DNA of 64,000 nucleotides from Defluviicoccus sp. (GCA_028821395.1 JAPPGP010000186.1:1-64000); one strand, 5' to 3'; positions 1-9,480 are shown, counted from the stretch's first letter. The notes: generated by a model from the letters alone, not told the origin. Program-made: numbers and translations.

Positions 1-30
1 AAACCGCCATACAATGGGCCCTGACCTAAA

Positions 31-362
31 CCGGACAGCAGTGGATCAAGTCCGGGCATCCATGGGCGGTGCATGGAGGGCCGGGTGCGGCCCGCCCCTA
101 TCGCCATCCCTCCAGACGGACCGCCGTGCCTGTGGCGAGGCCGCATGGATGGCCGGATCAAGTCCGGCCATGACGGGGTGGTGGCGGTGGAGGAGCAGGG
201 AGCACCGGGTGCGGCCTGCGTCGAAATTCCAGACCGGACAGCAGTGGACTCGATCCGGCCATCCATGCGGCCTCTCAGCCCGCGAGGCGGTAGGGAGAAG
301 CGGCGCCAGTGGATGCCCGGATCAAGCCCCGGACTTCGATCCGGGGCAAGTCCGGGCATGAC
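31..362. repeat. Composite REP-like palindromic elements, partly duplicated
   Basis: ATGGCCGGATCAAGTCCGGCCAT (149-171), long hairpin ATGCCCGGATCAAGCCCCGGA..TCCGGGGCAAGTCCGGGCAT (313-359), and accggacagcagtgga at ~30-44 and ~233-247. Confidence 0.8.
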
Positions 363-568
363 GAGGTGGGGAGCGGTTGAGCTGTGGAGGAACCTCCGAA
401 CCGCGACACTGGCGTCTTGATCGGTCGCCTTGCAGGGGCGGGCACCAGCCGGCGAATTCTCGACTCGTCGTCGATATGTCGGATATTGGACTCGCCAGCC
501 AATTGACTTACATTAGCCGTATCATGTATGGCAGAGAGCTGGCGCGTGCCGGCGAGAGAGGCAAGATC

Positions 569-799
569 ATGGCGCTGAAAAAGGTCACCATGAACCTGAC
601 CGAACGGGACATCGCCAATACCGAGATCCTTACCGCTCGGTTGAACACGAGAAACAAGGCCTCGACCGTCAGCAGCGCGCTGGCGATCGCCGAGGGCATC
701 ACGAAGAAAATCGAAGACGGTGGCGAGCTGATCGTCAAGAAGAAGGACGGATCGATGGAGACGATCCTCATCGCGGGCCTGAACGGCGCGAACGCTTGA
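569..799 (+). CDS. Small ribbon-helix-helix-like protein (hypothetical)
   Basis: MALKKVTMNLTERDIANTEILTARLNTRNKASTVSSAL...; short basic N-terminal strand plus helices resembling RHH proteins; internal ATG of ORF 377..799; ATGA overlap with next reading frame. Confidence 0.6.
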   Translation: MALKKVTMNLTERDIANTEILTARLNTRNKASTVSSALAIAEGITKKIEDGGELIVKKKDGSMETILIAGLNGANA

Positions 800-1080
800 T
801 GGCGATCGAGTCCAGGTCTGAAGACACGAGAGATCCGCCCGACGATTGGGGATCGGTCGAAGAGGGCCCATCGGCCCCGTTGCGGCCCGGTCCCGCCTAA
901 CTTCGCGACCGCTTCTTCTATCGGGTGGTCGGGTCTTCCCTCGCGATACTCGCTGGCCTTGCTCTAATCTGAGCGATCGTTCTCGCTGCCTACGACAAGA
1001 CGGTGCCCGATTTCGTGGTTGCTCCGGGATCGACCGCCATTGGGGCTTTGGCGGGCGTGCCGGTAGCCGACCGGCGTTAG
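799..1080 (+). pseudogene. Decayed small membrane-protein gene, two in-frame stops (TAA 898-900, TGA 970-972)
   Basis: One frame reads MAIESRSEDTRDPPDDWGSVEEGPSAPLRPGPA*LRDRFFYRVVGSSLAILAGLALI*AIVLAAYDKTVPDFVVAPGSTAIGALAGVPVADRR*; hydrophobic helix follows the first stop and spans the second. Confidence 0.6.
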
Positions 1081-1153
1081 ATCGGATCTCTCACCATGTT
1101 GAACAGGTCCCGGCGCTACGTCCGCCCACCCATCGGGGGAAGGCCGGCGGCAG

Positions 1154-2404
1154 TCACCGGCGGGCGGTGAGATAGTCCTCGACATGGGCGGCGACGTAGC
1201 GCGCATCGTCGCCGACGCCATAGAGCAGCCCGGACTTCCGCTTCACCATCCAGTTGAGGCCGATAAAGTAGAGACCCGGTACCGACGTCGTGCCGCGGTC
1301 CGTCACCGGATAGCCCATCCCGTCGCGCACGGGAAAGTCGATCCAGGAAAAATCGTATGAGAACCCGGTTGCCCATATGACGGTGGTGACGGTCTCGGCC
1401 GCGAGGTCGATCGAGGGACGAAGGGATACCGACCAATCGTCCTCGGGCGGTTCGCCGTCGAGCTCCTGGGCGGTCGGAGGCGGCGCGTCGATGCCGTTTC
1501 TCTCTACGAACGCGTCCACATTCCGCTGGAAGCCCCGCGAGAACGCGTCGGCACTCTCCATGTTTTGTCGCAGGTCTGCGGCAAAGCCCATGGTACCGCC
1601 GTCCGCCGCCGTTAGCCATCCCAGCAGTTCGACGCCGTCGCGGCGCAGGCGGTGCAGGCCGACCGTCCGCCCCCCGTCGCGCCCGCTGAGCTGCACCTCG
1701 GCCCGGAAACGCTGCGCCGGAGAGTCCAGCATGTCGGGGGTCCGGTCGAAGAAGCCGAGCGCGTCGAGCCACGCGACGCAATCCCGCCCCCGGTAACGAC
1801 GGGGAACGCGCATCGCCCCGCCCGTGCTCAGCATCACCCGCCGCCCGGCGAGCCGCAGCTCGTCCGCGATCTGCCCGCCCGTCTGTCCGGAGCCGACGAC
1901 CAGGACCGCGCCGGGCTCCAGATCCCCGGGATTGCGGTAGCTCTCCGCATCGAGCTGTCGTATATGCGGCGACACGCGTGCGGCGAGGGCCGGCCGGCGC
2001 GGCGTCTGCATCGTGCCGGTGGCGACGACGACCGCCCGGGCCTCGAGCGGACCGTCCGAGGTCGCGACGCGCAGCCGCCCGTTCCCGCCCCGGCCGAGAG
2101 CGGCCACGTCGACACCCGTTCGGATCGGACAGCCGAAACGCCGCGCCCACCCCTCGAGATAGGCCACGAATTCGTCCCGGCGCATGAACCCGTCCGGGTC
2201 GGGACCGTCATACTCCGCTCCCGGCAGCCGGATGGTCCAGTTCGGGGTCACCAGGCTGAAGCCGTCCCATCGGCGTTTCGACCAGCTATCCGCCAGCACC
2301 CCCCGCTCCAGGACCGCGTGGTCGATTCCGCGGTCCGACAGGAAATAGCTGGTGCTGAGCCCGGCTTGCCCCGCGCCGATAACGATGATGTCCGGTCCCC
2401 GCAT
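1154..2404 (-). CDS. FAD-dependent flavin monooxygenase-like NAD(P)-binding oxidoreductase
   Basis: N-terminal IIVIGAGQAGLSTSYFL Rossmann motif, second VLVVGSGQTGGQIA motif, ATGF motif (VIWATGFSYD). Confidence 0.85.
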   Translation of the reverse strand: MRGPDIIVIGAGQAGLSTSYFLSDRGIDHAVLERGVLADSWSKRRWDGFSLVTPNWTIRLPGAEYDGPDPDGFMRRDEFVAYLEGWARRFGCPIRTGVDVAALGRGGNGRLRVATSDGPLEARAVVVATGTMQTPRRPALAARVSPHIRQLDAESYRNPGDLEPGAVLVVGSGQTGGQIADELRLAGRRVMLSTGGAMRVPRRYRGRDCVAWLDALGFFDRTPDMLDSPAQRFRAEVQLSGRDGGRTVGLHRLRRDGVELLGWLTAADGGTMGFAADLRQNMESADAFSRGFQRNVDAFVERNGIDAPPPTAQELDGEPPEDDWSVSLRPSIDLAAETVTTVIWATGFSYDFSWIDFPVRDGMGYPVTDRGTTSVPGLYFIGLNWMVKRKSGLLYGVGDDARYVAAHVEDYLTARR

Positions 2405-2524
2405 CGCGTCTCATCTCCCCGGATTCCCCGGTGGCGGAAGGTCCGCAACGCGCGCTGCGTCGGACCGAGGATCGCGGCTTTCAGTCGGCGCGGTGTGCAG
2501 CGCGACTGGAACGCGGGCCCGCAC

Positions 2525-4147
2525 TCAGCTGCCGATTCTCTTGCTCAAGCTCAGATGGTTCCGACCGTTCTCGTGCCGGTATCGCAGGTCGTCGGCATAG
2601 GTGCGGACCAGGTGCAGACCGATGCCCTCCTCCACCGTCTCTTCCATGATCGTGTCGGGTCCGGGCTGGAACATGAACGATTTCGGATCGAGCTCGCGGC
2701 CGTCGTCGACCGTGCGGATCGCGAGTCTGCGTCCCCCGTCGTCCATTTCGAGATGGACATCGATAGACTGCCCGCCGGGATCGTCGTAGCCGTGCTCAAC
2801 GATGTACATCAGCACCTCTTCGATACACAGCTGCACCTGAAACCGGTCCTGTTGCGAAAGTCCGTGCCGGTCGGCGAAACCGTCGACGGCGTCGGCAACC
2901 CGTTCCAGCTCGCTTGCGTCGTTCGGGATGGCCAGGCTGAGGCTCCGAGTCGAGTCCGGCGGCGGATCCGAAGTCGGTTCGAGGCCGTCGCGCCCGCTCG
3001 GCCTTGCGCCTGCCGTCGCCGCGGACGGCCCGTCGCCCCGAACCAGCGCGCTCAATGCCGCGACATCGATCGCGGGTTCCAGCGAGTGCTTGGCGCTGCA
3101 GGGCGGCCAGCTCGAATCTCCGTCCTTCAGGATGAGGCGCCTGACCGCGTCCGTCAGCTCGACCACCGGCGGCGCCCGCCGCAGGCGGTCGAACGTCTGC
3201 GCCTGCTCCGGGAGCCGCAGATGGCGGTAGAGGATCGGATAGGGCACGGCATCGTCACCGGCGAGTGCGAAAAGATCCATCGGCGAAGCCGGATCTTCCG
3301 GGGTAAGCTCCGCGGTGCGGAGCAGACTGGCGACCGCCTCGCGGGCTATCCGGTCTTCGTCGATCCCGTCCGCCACCCGGTGCAATGCGCCCAGCAAGGC
3401 GAAATAATCCGGGTTCAGCGGCTGGGTGAAGCTCCATAGCGGTCGCATCGGGTCGGTGAGGTAGCGCGACTCGCCGCCGCGGTGAGGGCGCATCAGGGCG
3501 GCGTTGCGATGAGGGAAGCGGCCGAACAGGAGCAGCGTCTCGGAGTGCTCGATTGCCGCCTTGACGATCGACCAGCTCACGAATTGGTTGATCCTGCGCC
3601 GATTGCCCGGCACCTCGTTTGTCAGATCGACGCTCCAGCGGGCAAATTTCCGGATCGAGAGCTCCTGGAGCGTCAGGTCCTCGGCATGCGATAGCGGAGC
3701 GTAGATCCAGAAGCGCTCGATGACGTTGTAATTTGCGAATTCGCGATCCGCCTCGCAGGCTTGCCGGGACAACGAGCCGGCGAGGGGGTCGTAGGCGTAG
3801 GCGAGCGCGGTACCGCGGTATACGGTTCGCGGAAACTGGTCGAGGACGATCAGCTTCGCCAGCAAGCCCCTCGGCGTGTTCCAGACCGGATCGCGGAAGA
3901 AGCTATCCAGCCCTTCGCGGTGAATTTGTTCGCACCAGGCGCGCTGCGTTCGAACGGCGTTCGGGTAATCGGCGCTTCTGGCGAACGGCCCGACCCGCCA
4001 TTTCAGCATCCCCTGCTGCCAGTTCTCGCGGGACGCATCCGCCGCCGACCGCAGGGGCCCGAGCCAGAAGTCCAGCACCGCCTCCGGCGATCGTTCCGCG
4101 ATACCGTCTTTTCCGCCGGGTCTCATGTCCAGGGCTGGCCCCGGCAC
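2525..4147 (-). CDS. DUF924-like domain fused to C-terminal anti-sigma/RsbW-type HATPase domain
   Basis: N-term EAVLDFWLGPL...LAKLIVLDQFPRTVYRGTALAYAYDP typical of DUF924; C-term FQVQLCIEEVLMYIVEHGYDD...DDGRELDP...EEGIGLHLVRTYADDLRYRHENGRNHLSLSK typical of serine-kinase anti-sigma HATPase. Confidence 0.8.
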   Translation of the reverse strand: MPGPALDMRPGGKDGIAERSPEAVLDFWLGPLRSAADASRENWQQGMLKWRVGPFARSADYPNAVRTQRAWCEQIHREGLDSFFRDPVWNTPRGLLAKLIVLDQFPRTVYRGTALAYAYDPLAGSLSRQACEADREFANYNVIERFWIYAPLSHAEDLTLQELSIRKFARWSVDLTNEVPGNRRRINQFVSWSIVKAAIEHSETLLLFGRFPHRNAALMRPHRGGESRYLTDPMRPLWSFTQPLNPDYFALLGALHRVADGIDEDRIAREAVASLLRTAELTPEDPASPMDLFALAGDDAVPYPILYRHLRLPEQAQTFDRLRRAPPVVELTDAVRRLILKDGDSSWPPCSAKHSLEPAIDVAALSALVRGDGPSAATAGARPSGRDGLEPTSDPPPDSTRSLSLAIPNDASELERVADAVDGFADRHGLSQQDRFQVQLCIEEVLMYIVEHGYDDPGGQSIDVHLEMDDGGRRLAIRTVDDGRELDPKSFMFQPGPDTIMEETVEEGIGLHLVRTYADDLRYRHENGRNHLSLSKRIGS

Positions 4148-4276
4148 GGGCGGAACACGGCAACGGCCGGGAGATGGCGTTGGCGCAGCTTGCGGGGCGC
4201 CGATTGCCCTCCCTCCCTACGGTCTTCTGGCACCGCCACGCAGAGCTCTTGCAGTTTGCTTATATTCATTTTACTT

Positions 4277-4305
4277 ATGATATTCTTATTCCATTACATG
4301 CTCAA
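4277..4305 (-). promoter_or_regulatory. Candidate sigma70-type promoter upstream of the DUF924-HATPase gene
   Basis: Minus strand TTGAGC (4305-4300), 17-nt spacer, TATCAT (4282-4277) in an AT-rich patch. Confidence 0.4.
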
Positions 4306-4434
4306 GTCGCTCGATTCAAAGCAAATCCATGCCCAAGATTGTTTAATGGTATCGTCGCAGAGGACGGTTCGACCGGACGACCCGGGCGATACCCGCGGCG
4401 ACCGAACCGGCCGTCGACGCGACCGGCGATCGCT

Positions 4435-5289
4435 CTATATCACCCGCACGGCGTCGCCCCGCTTCACCGTGCCGCCCCGGACGACGAAGGCGTAGACGCC
4501 GGCGCAGGGGAGCGGCTCGTTGTCGAGCACCGGGACCGGGATGCTGTTGTGCTCGGCGATGGCGCGGAGGATCGACGGGTCCTTGGCCAGGTCCTGCTGG
4601 GCGAGTGTCGGGATCGAACAGCGCGGCGTCGGGTCGGAGATTCGGAGCCTGACCTCGTCGCCGATGGCGAGCTCCCGGCCCACCCAGCCGTTCTCGACGA
4701 AGCCGCGCGCGCCCTCGGGCGTGGCGATGGTCACGTTGGGCCGGAAACGCCGCGCGACGAAGCTGGACCCGGGGCGAAGCTCGGCGAGGCGCGCCAGCGT
4801 CGCCGTGGTGATGAGGTGGAGCGCGGCATAGTCGGAGAACCGTCCCGCCATCATCAGCCCGCCGATGTCGACGACGGTCTCTTCTTCCGCGAGCGGGTCG
4901 AGACGTTCGACGCTGACGGCCGCCGGCCGCTCCGAAGTCAGCGAGACCGGCCGGCCCAGGGTCGCCGACAGGCGCGCATCCGCTTCCCCGCCGTCGCTGG
5001 ACACCGCGCTTCCGTCCGGCCAGAAGATGCGTACCGGCGGGAGCGGTGCGCCGATGCGCGGCGGGGTGACGAAATCGGCGGCCAGCGCCAGCAGCTTGTC
5101 CCACTTCTTGGGCGTCTTGGCGCTCCCCACCCTGCCGCTGGCCGCGTCGATCACCGCGTAGGCACGGTCGCCCAGAATGCCGCCCTCGGCTATCGGCGCC
5201 TCGTCGAGCTTGCTGCCGGCCATGGACTTGACCGGGTAGCGCCAGAGCGCCTTGACGGTGCCGCCTTCGCGTGTGTCGTGCGAAGCCAT
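4435..5289 (-). CDS. MOSC domain-containing protein
   Basis: MASHDTREGGTVKALWRYPVKSMAGSKLDEAPI...GDRAYAVID...RFRPNV...NEPLPCAGVYAFVVRGGTVKRGDAVRVI; MOSC N- and C-terminal hallmarks. Confidence 0.85.
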   Translation of the reverse strand: MASHDTREGGTVKALWRYPVKSMAGSKLDEAPIAEGGILGDRAYAVIDAASGRVGSAKTPKKWDKLLALAADFVTPPRIGAPLPPVRIFWPDGSAVSSDGGEADARLSATLGRPVSLTSERPAAVSVERLDPLAEEETVVDIGGLMMAGRFSDYAALHLITTATLARLAELRPGSSFVARRFRPNVTIATPEGARGFVENGWVGRELAIGDEVRLRISDPTPRCSIPTLAQQDLAKDPSILRAIAEHNSIPVPVLDNEPLPCAGVYAFVVRGGTVKRGDAVRVI

Positions 5290-5318
5290 CGCGGTGTCTC
5301 CCTGCGTCCGGGGCGCGG

Positions 5319-6725
5319 CTACCCGCCGAGCCAGGGCAGCCAGATCGCGATCCCGGGGAAGATCACGATCAAGAGGGCGACCAGCAGCGCGCAGCCCATG
5401 AAGGGCAGCGCGGCGATGCAGATCTCGCCGAACCGCGTGCCGGGCGGCGCGACGCCCTGCATGACGAACAGCAGCAGGCCGAAGGGCGGGGTGGTGAGGC
5501 TGATCTCCATCGCCAGCAGCATGATGACGGCGAACCAGATCAGCTTGACTTCCAGTGCCAGCCCGAAATCGAGGCCCTGCACCACGGGAAAGAAGATCGG
5601 CACCGTCAGCAGCATCATGGCGAGCTGGTCCATGAACATGCCGAGCAGCAGCAGGATCCCGAACATCATCAACAGCATCACATAGGGCGAGACCTCGAAG
5701 CCGGTGATCCAGGCGATCAGCGCGGCGCTCGACCCCGACGCCGCCAGCACGTTGGAGAACAGCGAAGAGCCGAACAGGATCATCAGCGCGATGACCGTAA
5801 CTCGCCCCGCGCCCCACATCGACTTCCACATCGCCACCGCGAAGAACGGCCCGAAGGCCAGCGCCCGGCGGAAATCGCCGCGCGCGAGCGGCACCAGGAA
5901 CAGATAGGCGACCGCCAGAAGGATCACCCCGACCGACCCGTAGGCCGCCGCCTCGGACGGCGTCGCCACGCCCCCCATGATCAGGGCGATGACGAAGACG
6001 ATGATCGAGACCATCGGCACGACATCGAGGAGAAACAGCGTGACGCGCCGGCCGAGCGGCACGGTTTCGACGTCGTAAGACGGCGCCGCCGACGGGTCGA
6101 GGGTCGCGCGGACGAAGATCAGGATGGTGTAGAAGACGGCCAGCAGCAGCCCGGGCACGACGCCTGCGATCAGCAGCCGGCCGATGTCGATCTCCGCCAG
6201 CGTGCCGAGCAGCACGGCGAGCGCGGACGGCGGGATCAGCATGGCGAGCCCGCCGGTGCCGAGGATGGGGCCGATCGACATGCTCTTGCGGTAGCCGCGC
6301 CGGGTCATCTCCGGGACCATCAGCGTGCCCAAGAGGGCGGTCGAGCCCATCGACGAGCCCGACAGCGTCGCGAAGGCCGTGCCGCCCGCCACGGTGACGT
6401 ATGAGAGACGCGCCGGCACGCGGCCCATCAGCCGTTCCACGGCGTTGAACATCCGGTTGGCGAGGCCGGTGTGGAAGAACAGCTCGCCCATCAGAAGGAA
6501 CATCGGGATCGGCACGATGGCGAAGATCGTCATGTTTCCGAAGGCGTTGTCGACATGCTGGCCGATCGCCGAGTGCACGCGCGTGTCGAAATCGCCGAAC
6601 CGGCCGAAGATGAAGAAGGCGGCCACCGTGTTGACCGCGATGAAGGCGATTCCCACCGGCAGCCCGACGAACATCAGAGCCAGGATGGAGCCGAACAGCG
6701 CGAGCAGGATCCAGTACCACTCCAT
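5319..6725 (-). CDS. TRAP transporter large permease (DctM family)
   Basis: Multi-TM, LGTLMVPEMTRRGYRKSMSIGPILGTGGLAMLIPPS signature. Confidence 0.93.
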   Translation of the reverse strand: MEWYWILLALFGSILALMFVGLPVGIAFIAVNTVAAFFIFGRFGDFDTRVHSAIGQHVDNAFGNMTIFAIVPIPMFLLMGELFFHTGLANRMFNAVERLMGRVPARLSYVTVAGGTAFATLSGSSMGSTALLGTLMVPEMTRRGYRKSMSIGPILGTGGLAMLIPPSALAVLLGTLAEIDIGRLLIAGVVPGLLLAVFYTILIFVRATLDPSAAPSYDVETVPLGRRVTLFLLDVVPMVSIIVFVIALIMGGVATPSEAAAYGSVGVILLAVAYLFLVPLARGDFRRALAFGPFFAVAMWKSMWGAGRVTVIALMILFGSSLFSNVLAASGSSAALIAWITGFEVSPYVMLLMMFGILLLLGMFMDQLAMMLLTVPIFFPVVQGLDFGLALEVKLIWFAVIMLLAMEISLTTPPFGLLLFVMQGVAPPGTRFGEICIAALPFMGCALLVALLIVIFPGIAIWLPWLGG

Positions 6726-7298
6726 CTAGCGGGCTTCCGTGAGGCTGCGCTTGGTCTCCTCCAGCTCCAGCCGCTCGTTGGCGATCCCGGCGTCGCCGCT
6801 GTGCATGATCTCGCGGCCGAAGATGTAGCGCAGGAACTCGACCGCCATGAACAGGAACCCAACCGGGTAGGAGACGGTGATCGTCCAGAGGCGCATGCCC
6901 CGGTCGTCGCGCAGCTCGTCGAAGGCGAGCGGGTCCTCGACCTGCTCGACGAAGATGCCGAGCGTGTACCAGGCCCAGACCAGGCAGATGACGGCACACA
7001 GCGCGGCGATCCCCCGGGACAGTGCCGCCCGGCTGCGTTCCGGCACGGCGGCGGTGAGCAGTTCGATATAGACATGCCCCCGGGTCCTGACGAGCCAGGG
7101 CGAGCCCAGGAACAGGATGTAGATGAAGCCGTACTCGATGAGCGTGAAGACGAACTGGTTGTAGGCCCAGCCCGCGCTGCGGAAGATCGTCACGTAGACG
7201 ATCGCGAGCATGATGAAGCCGATATAGAGCGCGGCCAGCGCCATCAGCGCCCACAGGAGGCCGGCCCAGACCCGGTCGAGGGCGCGCAGGACGGTCAT
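6726..7298 (-). CDS. TRAP transporter small permease (DctQ family)
   Basis: 4-TM protein directly upstream of DctM; LGSPWLVRTRGHVYIELL motif. Confidence 0.88.
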   Translation of the reverse strand: MTVLRALDRVWAGLLWALMALAALYIGFIMLAIVYVTIFRSAGWAYNQFVFTLIEYGFIYILFLGSPWLVRTRGHVYIELLTAAVPERSRAALSRGIAALCAVICLVWAWYTLGIFVEQVEDPLAFDELRDDRGMRLWTITVSYPVGFLFMAVEFLRYIFGREIMHSGDAGIANERLELEETKRSLTEAR

Positions 7299-7361
7299 CC
7301 GCCGCCGTTCCCGCCCGTCATGCCGGCCTCCCCGGCGCGGGAAGCCGGGATCGCGAAGACC

Positions 7362-8360
7362 CTATTGCTGCTGCCAGAGCTCGCGCAGCTTGGCGACGTG
7401 CTCGGTCGGGCGCTTCGCCTTTTTCAGCCGGTCCATCATGCGGCCGTAAGCCGAATCGACGGCGAGCTTGGAATAGACGGTGGCTGCGGGGACGGTGTGG
7501 AACTTCATTCCCTCCTTGGCCAGCATTGCCCGCTCCTTCTTCGACTCCTCGAGCAGGACCTTGCGCACCGCCGTCTCGTTGGCGATCACCATGTCCTGGA
7601 CCTGCTTGCGGAGCGCGGAGTCCAGGCTATTCCACGTCTTCAGGTTGATGAACCAGCCGATATCGGTGTGGTAGAACTCCGGCTCCACCGCGTGGCGCAG
7701 GAACTTGTCCCATTTGAGGCCCTTGAGGCCGATGGTGGCCCAGGCGGCCGCGTCCACCACGCCCTTCTCCAGCGCCGAATAGACCTGCGTCGCCGGCAGC
7801 GGATGGGTGGTCGCGTTCATGGCGCGGAAGAAGGCGCCGTAGATCGGGTTGTCGCGGAGTTTCACGCCGTCGAGGTCCAGCATGCCCTTGTCGTTGAACC
7901 TGGGCGCGTTCGCCATGTAGATGCGGAAGCGCCCGCCCGCCGAGGTCCAACCGAGGTTCTTCACGCCGAAATATTTCTGCTGGAGCTCGTCCAGCATCTT
8001 GAGCCCGCCATTGGCACGCACGATCGCCGGGTTGGAGGGGGAGGTCGCCACTGCCTCGTTCTCCGGCACCGCCCGGGCGAAGAAGGCGTAGGGCCCGCAA
8101 TAGAGGTCGACCCGGCCCTTGCGCACGGCGGGCGGCTGCTGGAACATCTTGATCGAGTTGAACGGCAGCACGTTGATCGCGAGCTTGCCCTTGGCCGCCG
8201 CCGTGATGTCCGCGGCGAGCTGCTTGCACTGCTTGGTGTAGATCAGGAAGTCCGGAAACGGATAGACCAGGTTCAGCTTGACTTCGGCGGACGCCGTGGA
8301 CGCGCCGGCCCAAAGCACGGCCGCGGCGAGCAGCGCTCTTGCGGTCTTCGATCTCGACAT
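7362..8360 (-). CDS. TRAP transporter substrate-binding protein (DctP family)
   Basis: Signal peptide plus DctP features (NAPRFNDKGMLDLDGVKLRDNPIYGAFFRAMNATTHPLPATQVYSALEKGVVDAA). Confidence 0.9.
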   Translation of the reverse strand: MSRSKTARALLAAAVLWAGASTASAEVKLNLVYPFPDFLIYTKQCKQLAADITAAAKGKLAINVLPFNSIKMFQQPPAVRKGRVDLYCGPYAFFARAVPENEAVATSPSNPAIVRANGGLKMLDELQQKYFGVKNLGWTSAGGRFRIYMANAPRFNDKGMLDLDGVKLRDNPIYGAFFRAMNATTHPLPATQVYSALEKGVVDAAAWATIGLKGLKWDKFLRHAVEPEFYHTDIGWFINLKTWNSLDSALRKQVQDMVIANETAVRKVLLEESKKERAMLAKEGMKFHTVPAATVYSKLAVDSAYGRMMDRLKKAKRPTEHVAKLRELWQQQ

Positions 8361-8457
8361 GGCGGCTCTCCCCCTTTCCCGAGAGTGGCGAGTGTCCCAC
8401 AGCGGAGCGCCGCGGAACAGGGACGCCCGCCGCCGCGCCGGGCGGCGGGCGAACGCT

Positions 8458-9480
8458 CTACTTGAACCCGAACGCGGTCTTCATCTTGGCGACCAGCTCG
8501 GGCGAGACCTTCAGCCCGTCATTGACCAGCTTGACGAGCTCGGTGCCCGAGATGGGCGCCACCGGCGCGCGCCGCTTCTTGGCGTCGGCGAGGAAGGCCG
8601 GGTCGTTCATGGTCGCCATGAAGGACGTGCGCAGCGCCGCCACCCGGTCCTCGGGAACGCCGGGCGCGACCCAGAAGCCCATGCCGATCAGCTCGCAGAC
8701 CTCGATGAACCTGATCATCTTCTTGCCGTCCTCCGAGGTCACCAGGTCGCCGATGCTGGGCACGTCGGGGAGCTCCGGAATGCGCGGCCCGTACTGGATC
8801 AAGTGCTTGAGCTTGCCGGTCTTCAGCCAGTCGTTCTTGATCGTCGTCCAGCCGGTCCAATAGTTCATCCGGCCGTGCACCTCGCCCTGCGCCATCGCCT
8901 TGTTGATCGACGCGCCGCCCTTGTACCCCTTGACGATCTTGAACCTGGTGCCGAGCAGGTGGTTCATCAGCTTGGGCATCAGATAGGTCTCGGATCCGAA
9001 CCCGGTCGAGCCCATGATGACCTCGGTCTTCTTCACCCCTTCGAGCGTCGTCGCCGGGGCGTTGTGGAACACCGAGACCACGCTCGGGCGCTGGGTGATC
9101 GATCCCAGCCACTGGAAGCTGGTCGCGTCGAACTTGACGTTGCGGAGGATCGGCGCCAGCACCGAAGGCGCCAGCACCTCGGCCACGACCGTGCCGTCCT
9201 TGGGGGCGGCGTTGTAGACATAGGCCGCGCCCTTGGTGCCGCCGCCGCCCGGCCGCGACTGGACGATCACCGTGGGCTTGCCTGGAATGTGGTTCCCCCA
9301 GTGCTCGGCCAGCAGGCGGCCGTAGAGGCCGAGCGAGGCGCCGAGGCCGGCGGGAACGACGATGGTCACGGTCCTGTCCTTGTAGAAGCCCGCGACATCC
9401 GCCGAGGCCGTCGCCGCCGTGCCGAGCGCCAGAGCTCCCGCGGCCAGCCCGAGCGCCGTGCGTACGCGTTTGAACGACAT
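8458..9480 (-). CDS. Bug/TctC-family tripartite tricarboxylate transporter receptor, no TctAB partner in window
   Basis: Signal peptide; FYKDRTVTIVVPAGLGASLGLYGRLLAEHWGNHIPGKPTVIVQSRPGGGG. Confidence 0.85.
   Translation of the reverse strand: MSFKRVRTALGLAAGALALGTAATASADVAGFYKDRTVTIVVPAGLGASLGLYGRLLAEHWGNHIPGKPTVIVQSRPGGGGTKGAAYVYNAAPKDGTVVAEVLAPSVLAPILRNVKFDATSFQWLGSITQRPSVVSVFHNAPATTLEGVKKTEVIMGSTGFGSETYLMPKLMNHLLGTRFKIVKGYKGGASINKAMAQGEVHGRMNYWTGWTTIKNDWLKTGKLKHLIQYGPRIPELPDVPSIGDLVTSEDGKKMIRFIEVCELIGMGFWVAPGVPEDRVAALRTSFMATMNDPAFLADAKKRRAPVAPISGTELVKLVNDGLKVSPELVAKMKTAFGFK

Noticed and set aside
275-871. ORFs with MAGSSPAMT / CPDLIRASTGAAS-like peptides (also near 15400, 18600, 28240, 59400)
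   Set aside because: These peptides are translations of the palindromic repeat element and recur in all copies; not real proteins.
970-972. TGA as selenocysteine or programmed readthrough codon
   Set aside because: A second stop (TAA at 898) precedes it in the same frame and no SECIS-like evidence was seen; pseudogene is simpler.
5271-6404. 377-aa plus-strand ORF rich in D/E/H/Q/R
   Set aside because: Antisense to the DctM permease; charged repetitive composition reflects the complement of hydrophobic codons.
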